Assembly: GCF_009765985.1 (NCBI RefSeq)
Contig: NZ_LMUM01000011.1
Location: 62,001-126,000 of the forward strand
Reading direction: 5' to 3'
Length of the DNA: 64,000 nt
Source: Acidobacterium sp. S8
GTDB lineage: Bacteria > Acidobacteriota > Terriglobia > Terriglobales > Acidobacteriaceae
Both the position numbers and the translations under genes were made by a program. The first letter of the stretch is position 1; each line of letters starts with the position of its first letter. This document shows positions 26,402 through 34,359 of the stretch, one piece after another. The notes beneath the pieces were generated by a model. The model was not told the DNA's origin and searched no databases. It worked only from the letters and a program-made list of their open reading frames with translations.

Positions 26402-29222
26402 GCGCAGGTTTCCTTAACATGGGGAATTCAAGCAGGAACGTCGTGCCGGTGCCAACCTGGCTTTCGACGTGAATCTTTCCGGCATGTTCCTGGATAATGC
26501 CGTAGGTGACAGCTAGACCCAGGCCGGTGCCGCGGCGTTCGCCTTGTTTGGGAGCGCTCTTTGTGGTGAAAAAAGGATCGTAAATTCGCTGCAGGTTCTC
26601 GGGTGTAATGCCGGAACCGCTGTCAGTAATCGAGACTGCTATATGGCCGTTGCTTTCCGTGGCGATGTGCAGCGTTCCGCCACCAGTCATCGCGTCCTTG
26701 GCGTTCAGGAATAAATTGAGGAACACCTGTTGCAGCTTACCTGCATTGCCGAGAATGGGCGGGAGGTTCGGGGCAAGTTCCATCATGGCGCTGACTTGCG
26801 CCGTCTTGAACTGGTGCTCAAGCAGCGACAATGTTTCGCGAATGATGGCGTTCAGGTCTGTCTCGCGGAACTCGGTGCTGCTGGTGCGCGAGAAATTGAG
26901 CAAACTATTGACGATCTCTGAGGCGCGGAATGTCTGCGTGGTGATCTTTTCGAGCAGAGGCGAAAGGCGCTCGTCTCCCCGCAGCTGCTTAGTCAGCATC
27001 TGGGTGTAGGAGGAGATGACTGCGAGCGGTGTATTGACTTCGTGCGCCACTCCGGCGGCGAGCAACCCGATCGAGGATAGCTTCTCGGCCTGGCTCAGCT
27101 GCGACTCCAGTTCCGTGCGCTCGGTGATGTCGTCGAGAAGAATGATACGGCCCACGGTGACGAAATGGCGCGAGATCAGAGGCGCTACCGCAATATTGGC
27201 GGTGCGGGCTTCGCCTTCGCGCATTTCCAGCCGGAATTTATAGAAATTATGCACACCCGGCTCATCCTTGACGCGCTGAAACTCCTGCATGAAGGATGGC
27301 GGAAAGATCTCGGAAAGATGCTTTCCTAATGCTTCCCGGCGTGGCAGAGCGCAGAAGACTTCCATCTGCGCGTTCCAGCTTTCGATACGATCCTCGAGAT
27401 CAATGGCCAGGATGCCGACGTTGATGGATTCGACGATGTTCTCGTTGAATTCCTTCAGGCGCTCATATTCAGAGATTTTTTGTTCGAGGCTTTGATAAAG
27501 GCGGGCATTCTGGATAGCGATACCGATGTAGGATGCCAGCGATTCGAGCAACTCCATATCTTCGCTCGAAAGGAAATCCCCATCAGTGGTGCGGCCGAGG
27601 CCGATGACGGCAATTGTCCGGTCCTGCAGTCTACAAGGCAGGTAATAGTTGAGGTCGAGTGCCGCGGTCGTGCCGCGTTCAGTATCGGTAAGGTGGAGCG
27701 CCTGCTGCGGATTTTCAAGGAAGATATGCGAACCGGCACCGGGCTGGTCGAAATCAAAAAAACGAAGATTGAGCGGCTCTTTCCCTTCCAGAACAGATGG
27801 CTGCAATCCATGACCCGCCGCGAGGTGGTAGGCTCCGTTTGGTTCTGCCAGAAAAACGGCCACACGCGAGACGAGCAGCGTATGCGGCAGCCGTTCCACA
27901 ATCGAGCGGAGCAGCGCGCTCAGATCGGTCTGTGAGCTGAGTCCTCTACCAAATTCGATCAGCGTTTCGCGGTAATCGTAGCGCTTGCGGTCGAAGAGTC
28001 GATCCACACGGTCCTGAATACCGCGCTTCAAAGGATCGAAGAGCTGCGCGGTGATAATGATGGCTATAATGAGGCCCCAGGTTCCGGCGCTGGGCAACTG
28101 CTTGCGGACGACCTCTCCGGCGAGGGCAACGAGGCCGAAATAGAAGGCAACAAGTGTGGCAGTCGCAAGCGTGTAGGAGACGCCGCGTTTGAAGATCAGG
28201 TCTGTGTCCATCAGCCGGTAGCGGATGATGGCCCAACTGAATGTCAGCGGCAGAAAAACCAATGCTAAAACCGCGACCTTGGTGAGCAGGTCTGGAACCT
28301 GCCAGTCCGCCATATAAGGAATGGCTGACAGGACAGTAAACGGAGTGACGGCCAGCAGCGTGCCCCGGGTAAGCCATTTCAACTGCTGACGGCGCAACGG
28401 CTGGTCTTCCTGGCGATAGCGGACGAAGAAGAGGATGGCCGAAAGAACGTAATAGAGGGCCTGGTAGCCGACCGTAATCTGGTCGAGGCGGTGCTGCAAG
28501 AGCGCAGTTGCCGACCAGAACTGCATGGCAAAAAGCTGCAGGGCAATGACCAGGCAGCCAGGCAGATAGGTGAAGACAATGAGCCAGCGGTGAACGCGGC
28601 GGCGCTCAGAAAAAACTTCGGCAAAGTGTAGGAACAGCGCAGGTTGTAGTGCGCCTGCGATGATGTTTCCCCAGAAAATGACCTGATCGAGCGCGTTCAG
28701 CTTGCCCGTGTACTTGAAGGCATATAGAACGAAAGAAGCAAGGCAGAAAATGTAAAAGTGAGTCGCATGCTGCGCCGTCCAGCGTCGGAAAAGGACATAG
28801 AGTCCTATGCCCAGATAGACCAACGCAATGAGGCGGAACCCCTGGTTGTTACTCCGGTCGAGCGGCGCAAGAATCAGCGGTACTTCCGGCAGCTTTACCC
28901 CGGAACGGATCACAGTGTAGTGGATAGTGCCGTAGGCGCCAGTGAGAAGCATTTGCCGAGCCAGGGAAGCGGAGCGTGCAAGAGGCCGGTCATTGGCCTG
29001 AACGAGCAGATCTCCGGCCTTAATTCCGGCGCGTTCTGCAGGGCTGTTCGACAGCACTCGCTGGGCCTGCAATCCGCCGTCGGCTTCCGTCCACCAGACG
29101 CCGTCGGTGGGCAGGGGATAATTATTTTCCTGGATGTAATTGAAGGTGGCAAAAATACCCGCGGCTACAGTGAAAAAGGCCAGCAGTAGAACTGTAATCC
29201 GGGTTTGCAGCGACCTTTCCAT
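26394..29222 (-). CDS. Membrane sensor histidine kinase with PDZ, GAF and PAS domains
   Basis: This 942-aa protein starts with one membrane helix. A periplasmic PDZ-like domain follows (about 45-115, RVLSNSPAERAGIKAGDLLVQAND), then about seven helices (about 128-380), a GAF domain (about 430-570) and a PAS domain (about 590-710). The kinase core has H-box GLLAAGVAHEVNTPLAVISS and ATP-binding boxes N (LNLFLNAKDAM) and G (GTGLGLAVTYGIIQEH). The PDZ plus 7TM arrangement suggests sensing of envelope or peptide signals. It shares an operon with the NtrC-type regulator downstream. Confidence 0.92.
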   Translation of the reverse strand: MERSLQTRITVLLLAFFTVAAGIFATFNYIQENNYPLPTDGVWWTEADGGLQAQRVLSNSPAERAGIKAGDLLVQANDRPLARSASLARQMLLTGAYGTIHYTVIRSGVKLPEVPLILAPLDRSNNQGFRLIALVYLGIGLYVLFRRWTAQHATHFYIFCLASFVLYAFKYTGKLNALDQVIFWGNIIAGALQPALFLHFAEVFSERRRVHRWLIVFTYLPGCLVIALQLFAMQFWSATALLQHRLDQITVGYQALYYVLSAILFFVRYRQEDQPLRRQQLKWLTRGTLLAVTPFTVLSAIPYMADWQVPDLLTKVAVLALVFLPLTFSWAIIRYRLMDTDLIFKRGVSYTLATATLVAFYFGLVALAGEVVRKQLPSAGTWGLIIAIIITAQLFDPLKRGIQDRVDRLFDRKRYDYRETLIEFGRGLSSQTDLSALLRSIVERLPHTLLVSRVAVFLAEPNGAYHLAAGHGLQPSVLEGKEPLNLRFFDFDQPGAGSHIFLENPQQALHLTDTERGTTAALDLNYYLPCRLQDRTIAVIGLGRTTDGDFLSSEDMELLESLASYIGIAIQNARLYQSLEQKISEYERLKEFNENIVESINVGILAIDLEDRIESWNAQMEVFCALPRREALGKHLSEIFPPSFMQEFQRVKDEPGVHNFYKFRLEMREGEARTANIAVAPLISRHFVTVGRIILLDDITERTELESQLSQAEKLSSIGLLAAGVAHEVNTPLAVISSYTQMLTKQLRGDERLSPLLEKITTQTFRASEIVNSLLNFSRTSSTEFRETDLNAIIRETLSLLEHQFKTAQVSAMMELAPNLPPILGNAGKLQQVFLNLFLNAKDAMTGGGTLHIATESNGHIAVSITDSGSGITPENLQRIYDPFFTTKSAPKQGERRGTGLGLAVTYGIIQEHAGKIHVESQVGTGTTFLLEFPMLRKPAHV

Positions 29223-29570
29223 GTGTGTTCAGCGAGGATGAGACGGGTACGTTGAGTTTCTAAGCAAATCCATTGCCAAGATGGCAGTTGAAGGACATGC
29301 CGCTTGTACGACCAGTATACCTTTGATTCGGCGCAGGATACAGAATTTCGTGTGGGCAGAAATTACACATGTAACGAGAGTTAGCGCTGCGCAGATGAAT
29401 TTTTCAATATCTTTCTATGGAAAATTGTATTATTCAGGCTTGGCTGGAAACGTTGTCATTGCGCCTTTTTAATTGCCGAAGCATCTATTTAGGCCAGCTT
29501 TTCTTCTTAAAAATTGTTTAATATTGTGTGAATTTGGCGAATTTTGAGCGCATTTAAGAGAGGATAAACG
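29223..29570. other. Divergent intergenic region, 348 bp
   Basis: AT-rich DNA between the leftward kinase operon and the rightward hydrolase gene; it must contain both promoters. I see no reliable promoter pair, no palindrome of note and no small gene with a ribosome site, apart from GAGAGG serving the hydrolase ATG. Confidence 0.4.
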
Positions 29571-30476
29571 ATGGCTTTGGCGACATGGATGCTGGCCGAA
29601 AGCCCGACCATTGAGGAATTGGCTTTGCCGGTGGATGACCACCGGATGTATTACCTCCGGGCGGGAAATGGTCCTGCGCTTATCCTGCTGCATGGTCTGC
29701 TCGGATCGGCCGAGGCTTGGTATCCTTGTATCCCGAAATTGGCAGAAAATTCGACTGTTTACGCGCCGGACGCTTTGGGCATCGGAAAGTCGGAGCGTGT
29801 TCCTGATCTGGATGCGAGCCTCACGGCGCATGTGGACCGCGTAGAGAAGTTTCTCCGCAAAGCAGGCATTGAAAAGGCGGATTTTGTCGGCACCTCGCAC
29901 GGCGGGGCAGTGGCTATGATGATGGCTGCGCGGTATCCGCATCGGGTACGCAGTCTGCTTCTCCATGCCCCTGCGAACCCTTTTTCGACCGCTTCCGACC
30001 CGTTAGTCCACTTTTACCGGTCGCCTCTGGGACATTGGTTCGCGCAGCAGGTTCCGTATCTGCCCGAAAAATTGCAAGAACTGGCGCTCGGCCGGATGTA
30101 CGGGAATAGTCAACTGGTTCGCCATGACGTGCTGCAGCGTTACATGAACTCGCTGCGGGTTCCCGGTACCGTCCAGCATGTGATGAACATGATCGACGGC
30201 TGGTTCGAAAACATGAAAACGCTGGCGGCCGCACTGGACGGGATGCAGAAGGTACCCGCGTTACTGCTTTGGGGCACCCGGGACAGGGCGGTCACGTTGG
30301 AATCCGGTCGCGTGCTCGAAAAGAAGCTGGGCGCAGAAATGGTTATCCTGCCGGGGGTAGGTCACCTGCCACACGACGAAGCGCCGCTTACCTTTGCGGA
30401 TGCGATCAATGAATTCCTGCACAAGCTCAACCGCTGCGGTCAACCATCGGGACCGAAGCTCGTACAGCGTTATTAG
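29571..30476 (+). CDS. Alpha/beta hydrolase
   Basis: This 301-aa protein has an oxyanion-hole region LILLHGLLGSAEAWYP. The nucleophile elbow is G-T-S-H-G in VGTSHGGAVAMMMA, and an acid comes in LLLWGTRDRAVTLE. The catalytic histidine is in LPGVGHLPHDEAP. A cap domain lies at about 150-210. It resembles meta-cleavage-product or lipase-like hydrolases; the substrate is unknown. GAGAGG precedes the ATG. A short microprotein frame on the other strand ends four bases after its stop. Confidence 0.9.
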   Translation: MALATWMLAESPTIEELALPVDDHRMYYLRAGNGPALILLHGLLGSAEAWYPCIPKLAENSTVYAPDALGIGKSERVPDLDASLTAHVDRVEKFLRKAGIEKADFVGTSHGGAVAMMMAARYPHRVRSLLLHAPANPFSTASDPLVHFYRSPLGHWFAQQVPYLPEKLQELALGRMYGNSQLVRHDVLQRYMNSLRVPGTVQHVMNMIDGWFENMKTLAAALDGMQKVPALLLWGTRDRAVTLESGRVLEKKLGAEMVILPGVGHLPHDEAPLTFADAINEFLHKLNRCGQPSGPKLVQRY

Positions 30477-30479
30477 GTT

Positions 30480-30575
30480 TCAGTGAGAATGATCTTCGGC
30501 CTTATTCGGCCGGGTCGCCCAGAGAATTCCTACGATAAAAATTGTTGCAAACGAGCCGATCGCCAAGAGTGCCAT
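30480..30575 (-). CDS. Putative 31-residue single-span membrane microprotein
   Basis: The frame encodes one hydrophobic helix (LLAIGSFATIFIVGILWA) and a charged, His-ending tail (TRPNKAEDHSH). GGAG lies five bases before the ATG at 30575, with another in-frame ATG directly upstream at 30578. The composition and topology are typical of small subunits of respiratory or transport complexes, but no known family is recognised. It stands alone between the hydrolase and the glycerate kinase gene. Confidence 0.5.
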   Translation of the reverse strand: MALLAIGSFATIFIVGILWATRPNKAEDHSH

Positions 30576-30738
30576 CATTTCTCCGTGTAACTTGCGTTAG
30601 CAGTGCGAGTTAAATTGCATTTTCGAGTAAGTTAAGAGCCTATCAAAAGACTCTCCAATGCGTCGAGTCCGTTTCTGGCGGCCGCAATTTGAGCAGATTT
30701 CACGCACGGGATATTGTTTTGAAAATCAGAAATGAACT

Positions 30739-32112
30739 TCAGCGAACGGCGAGAAGAATTCGCAGGTCGCGAAGGTTGTTCTCGGTGGGGCCGGTGACGA
30801 TTGTGTCGCCCAGAGCGCTGAAGAGTGGGCAGCTATCAAAGCGGGCGAGATTTGACTCGGGGTCGAAATGGTATGCGCGCGCGCGTGCGATTGTGGTGGT
30901 ATCAGCAGTGGCGCCGGCAGCCGGGCTGTTGCCGTCGATTCCATCCGAACCGGCGCTGAAAACGGCGAGAGGCTGATTTTCATACTTTGCCAGATCGAAG
31001 GCTGACGCGAGTACGAACTGCTGGTTGCGACCACCGCAGCCGGGCTGAGGTCCGAGTTGCACCGTCACTTCGCCGCTCGATAAAAGGCAGAGGCGCGGAT
31101 GCTCGGCGCGCAACTCGTGAAAGCGTTTGAGCAGATAACGGGAGGCGTCGGCGTAGTCCCAGTCGTCGCAGGTATTGTCGATAACGACGCGGAAGCTGAG
31201 TTCTCGGGCGCGGTCCCGCGCTGCATTTACGAAATCGTGGTTTGAAAGCAGAGTGTCAAACTGCGAGTGCGCGAATGCCGCGTCCGCTCCTGTGCTGTGT
31301 GTTTCTGCAGATATCTCGGGAGACAGTGATTCAAAGTAGTCGCGCACGGCGGCTGGAAATTTTTCCAGCAGATGATAACGCTGGAGAATCTCGGCGCAAT
31401 CCATCGTCGTAGATTGATCGGGCAAGGTGGGAGAGGACGCGACGGCGCCGAGGTCTTTAAGCGGAACGTCAGCGAGGAGCAGCGATAGCTTTTCCGCGTC
31501 GGGCGCTGCCAGAGCAAGCCTGCCGCCTTTGACGGCGGAGAAGTATTTGCGCACCGTATTGATTTCAGTAATGGTCGCGCCCGAGGCGATGAGCGTTTCG
31601 TGAAATGCGATGGTGTCATCGAGCGAAATCTTCGGATTACGCGGCAGCTCCATCATGGCGGAGCCGCCTCCGCTGATGAGAAAAAATACAAAGGTATCTT
31701 TGCGCGCGCGTTTCAACAACTTCAACGTAGCTTCCGCGGCGGCAAATGAATCCTCGTTCGGTAAGGGGTGGCCGCCGGTAAAGTAGCGTATGCGCCAGTT
31801 GCGCTTTTTGGGCGATGTGGGTGCGGAACAAACGCCACGTATGTGAAGCTTTTTCGGTAAACGCTCGAGCAATGCGTTGAGCATGCTCATGCCTGCTTTA
31901 CCGAAAGAGATCACAAAGATCTTCTTGTACCGGTCCAGTGGAATGGAAACTGGTTTCAGCGCAGTGGAGGGATGTCGGATCAGAGTGGTGCCATCGAAAT
32001 GAAGGTGGCGATCAAAGGCTTTGCCGATATCGCAGGCGTCGAGCGCATGGTGAAAGATGTCCTGCGCTGCCGTGTGCAGTTGTTCGAGTTGTGTCGCCGC
32101 GTCAGAGGACAT
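30739..32112 (-). CDS. Glycerate 2-kinase (MOFRL/GckA family)
   Basis: This 457-aa protein shows the family landmarks: KIFVISFGKAGMSM, YFTGGHPLPNEDS, FLISGGGSAMMELP and TVRKYFSAVKGGRLA. The C-terminal MOFRL segment reads LCLLSSGEVTVQLG with PGCGGRNQQFVLA and FSAGSDGIDGNSPAAGA. It phosphorylates D-glycerate to 2-phosphoglycerate in serine, glyoxylate and sugar-acid metabolism. Its start overlaps the end of the upstream hydrolase gene by 11 bp, so they are cotranscribed. A 160-bp gap with no feature of note separates it from the microprotein frame. Confidence 0.9.
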   Translation of the reverse strand: MSSDAATQLEQLHTAAQDIFHHALDACDIGKAFDRHLHFDGTTLIRHPSTALKPVSIPLDRYKKIFVISFGKAGMSMLNALLERLPKKLHIRGVCSAPTSPKKRNWRIRYFTGGHPLPNEDSFAAAEATLKLLKRARKDTFVFFLISGGGSAMMELPRNPKISLDDTIAFHETLIASGATITEINTVRKYFSAVKGGRLALAAPDAEKLSLLLADVPLKDLGAVASSPTLPDQSTTMDCAEILQRYHLLEKFPAAVRDYFESLSPEISAETHSTGADAAFAHSQFDTLLSNHDFVNAARDRARELSFRVVIDNTCDDWDYADASRYLLKRFHELRAEHPRLCLLSSGEVTVQLGPQPGCGGRNQQFVLASAFDLAKYENQPLAVFSAGSDGIDGNSPAAGATADTTTIARARAYHFDPESNLARFDSCPLFSALGDTIVTGPTENNLRDLRILLAVR

Positions 32113-32773
32113 GGAAGTGGGTTTGCAGCCAGTTGCGCATCGAAGACTGTACGCGATCCAGTTTACCTATGAAGAAGTGCTCCGCATCATCGACCCATAC
32201 CACTTCTTTTGGCTCAGCAGCTGTATGCAGGACCTCCTGCAACTGTTTCTTTGGCCCAAACTGATCGTTTGTGCCGCTAATGAAAAGCTTTGGCTGCCGG
32301 CAGGAAGCGAGAAATTTGTAGTGATAATCGCGGCCTTCGGCGTGGACTGGCAATCCGAGCGCGATCATTCCTTTGACGCGATCATCGCCACAGCAAGCAC
32401 GCAGGCTCATGGCTGCTCCGAAGGAAAATCCTGCCGACAGGATGGGGAGCTGAAATTCCCGCGTGAGCCAGTCGAGCGCTGCGCGCACATCCTCCTGCTC
32501 GCCGCGTCCGTCATCGTGTGAACCCTCGCTTAATCCAGTGCCGCGAAAATTGAATCGCAATACCGGGAGGCCGAGCGACTGGAAGACCTTCATGGCGTGA
32601 TAGACGACTTTGTTGTGCATGGTGCCGCCGCCAAGCGGATGCGGGTGGCATACGAGTGCGGCATAGGGTGCATTGGCAGCGCCAGCATTGAGAATCGCTT
32701 CGAGCCTGCCTGCAGGTCCATACAGATCTTCGATGGTGCGGAGCACGGCGGAACCGGAAGAAATCGTAGACAT
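32102..32773 (-). CDS. Alpha/beta hydrolase, dienelactone hydrolase-like
   Basis: The segments VCHPHPLGGGTMHNKVVYHA, LRFNFRGTGLSEGSHDDG and SAGFSFGAAMSLRACC match the small CHxH-containing hydrolases often annotated as KANL3/Tex30-like or YcjY-like. The G-F-S-F-G elbow holds the likely nucleophilic serine. The acid and histidine are in FISGTNDQFG and DDAEHFFIG. The substrate is unknown. I chose the ATG at 32773; the frame opens at 32830, two bases from the divergent peptidase gene, which leaves no room for a promoter. Confidence 0.83.
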   Translation of the reverse strand: MSTISSGSAVLRTIEDLYGPAGRLEAILNAGAANAPYAALVCHPHPLGGGTMHNKVVYHAMKVFQSLGLPVLRFNFRGTGLSEGSHDDGRGEQEDVRAALDWLTREFQLPILSAGFSFGAAMSLRACCGDDRVKGMIALGLPVHAEGRDYHYKFLASCRQPKLFISGTNDQFGPKKQLQEVLHTAAEPKEVVWVDDAEHFFIGKLDRVQSSMRNWLQTHFHVL

Positions 32774-32831
32774 CGTTCTTAAACATTGTAGCGGTTCTGT
32801 TCCCGTGGGCTCTGGGGTATCCTGAGACACA

Positions 32832-33854
32832 ATGACGCTCGATCCGATTCAACTGACGCGGCGCCTGATCGATATCGAATCGATTACGTACAACGAAGGC
32901 GCGGTAGGTACATTTCTCGCGGAGTTTCTGGCCGGGCGCGGTTTCGCTGTAGAACTCACGCCGGTAAAACAGCACGCCGAAAGCCGGTCAACGACTGAGC
33001 GTTTTAACGTGTATGCCGGATCGCCAGGCGAGACGCCGGATGTTGTTTTCTCGACGCATCTGGATACGGTTCCCCCTTTCATTCCAAGCAGCGAGGATGA
33101 GACTTACATCTATGGACGCGGCGCGTGCGACGCGAAGGGCATTATCGCGGCCCAGGTGGCGGCGGCTGAGCGTCTTCGAGATGCCGGCGTTAAAGTCGGC
33201 CTGCTCTTTGTTGTCGGTGAAGAGCGTGATTCCGCCGGCGCAAAGATTGCGAATGAGCAACCAAAGGGCAGCCGATTTCTGATCAATGGAGAGCCGACGG
33301 ACAATCGGCTCGCGATCGCCTCCAAGGGCGCGTTACGGGTGATGATTCAGGCGAAGGGCAAGATGGCGCATTCGGCATATCCCGAACTTGGCGAGAGTGC
33401 GACGCATAAGTTAGTCGAGGTGCTGAACCGGTTGCTGAATATTCCGCTGCCGGTTGTGAAAGATATAGGCCCGAGTACATTGAATATCGGCTTGCTCGAA
33501 GGAGGGCGGGCGACGAATGTCATCGCCGACCACGCGGAGGCACAGTTGCTGATCCGTTTAGTTGGTCCGTCAGAGGAGACGCGTAAGGCGATTCTGGATG
33601 CCGCCGAAGGTTTGGCCGAAGTCGACTTTACCCTGGAGATTCCATTCATCCAGATGAGGCAGATCGATGGGTTGCCGAAAATGGTAGCTGCGTTTACCAG
33701 CGATGTTCCTGCGCTTATAAACTGGGGCGAGCCTGTGCTGCTGGGCCCGGGATCGATTCACGTAGCGCATACGCCGCATGAAAAGCTTGCCAAGCAGGAG
33801 CTTTGGGATGCGATTGATCTCTATGAGCAAGTTGCGATTCGCCTGGTGAGGTGA
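32832..33854 (+). CDS. M20-family metallopeptidase/deacylase (ArgE/DapE-like)
   Basis: The metal ligands are visible: H in STHLDTVPPF, D in YGRGACDAKG, the catalytic EE in VVGEERDSAG, and the final H in HVAHTPHEKL. A dimerisation domain (about 160-260) interrupts the catalytic domain. Family members remove acyl groups from amino acids (acetylornithine, succinyl-diaminopimelate) or cleave dipeptides; this protein's substrate cannot be told. The four-helix membrane gene follows four bases after its stop. Confidence 0.88.
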   Translation: MTLDPIQLTRRLIDIESITYNEGAVGTFLAEFLAGRGFAVELTPVKQHAESRSTTERFNVYAGSPGETPDVVFSTHLDTVPPFIPSSEDETYIYGRGACDAKGIIAAQVAAAERLRDAGVKVGLLFVVGEERDSAGAKIANEQPKGSRFLINGEPTDNRLAIASKGALRVMIQAKGKMAHSAYPELGESATHKLVEVLNRLLNIPLPVVKDIGPSTLNIGLLEGGRATNVIADHAEAQLLIRLVGPSEETRKAILDAAEGLAEVDFTLEIPFIQMRQIDGLPKMVAAFTSDVPALINWGEPVLLGPGSIHVAHTPHEKLAKQELWDAIDLYEQVAIRLVR

Positions 33855-33858
33855 CACC

Positions 33859-34305
33859 ATGACGCGCTGGCGGCAGTGGGGCAAAGCGACGCGGGCCACT
33901 ATGCTGGGCTGGGCGGTGGCTTTCCTGCTGACATCGCCGATCCAGGTGATCCAGGTGATTCGCAGTAGCGGGCATGATCTTCAGCTGATTCTGGCTGCGC
34001 TTGGTTTTGGGCTTTTCTTGTGGCTCGTGCTCACGCTCGCCGGCGTTCTTGTCGTCTGGCTTTGTGTTGTTTCTCCTATCGCACTTCTATGTTCCCGGGA
34101 GTGGCTGCTGCGGCATCGGTGCTGGGTCATTGCCGCGGCGATTGTTGCCGGGGTTCTGGCTGCCTGTTACATCTCTCATCTTTGGCTGTCTTTCGATCAT
34201 GCTGGGGCCGGCACTATGAATTACTGGGCCGGGGTATGCTTTGCCGTCATCTTTCCCGGTGTGACGGTGTATCGGTATCTGCGCAGGCTGACTCCGCCAT
34301 CCTAA
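33859..34305 (+). CDS. Four-helix membrane protein, hypothetical
   Basis: This 148-aa protein has four predicted membrane helices (about 13-33, 42-64, 82-104 and 117-135) and no recognised domain. It is positioned immediately after the M20 peptidase gene and is probably cotranslated. GGTGACACC precedes the ATG with a weak ribosome site. Confidence 0.65.
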   Translation: MTRWRQWGKATRATMLGWAVAFLLTSPIQVIQVIRSSGHDLQLILAALGFGLFLWLVLTLAGVLVVWLCVVSPIALLCSREWLLRHRCWVIAAAIVAGVLAACYISHLWLSFDHAGAGTMNYWAGVCFAVIFPGVTVYRYLRRLTPPS

Positions 34306-34359
34306 GTGACGGTGTGGGCGGTTTTCGTCCGCATGCCGGCAGGCGATAGACTTTGAGAG

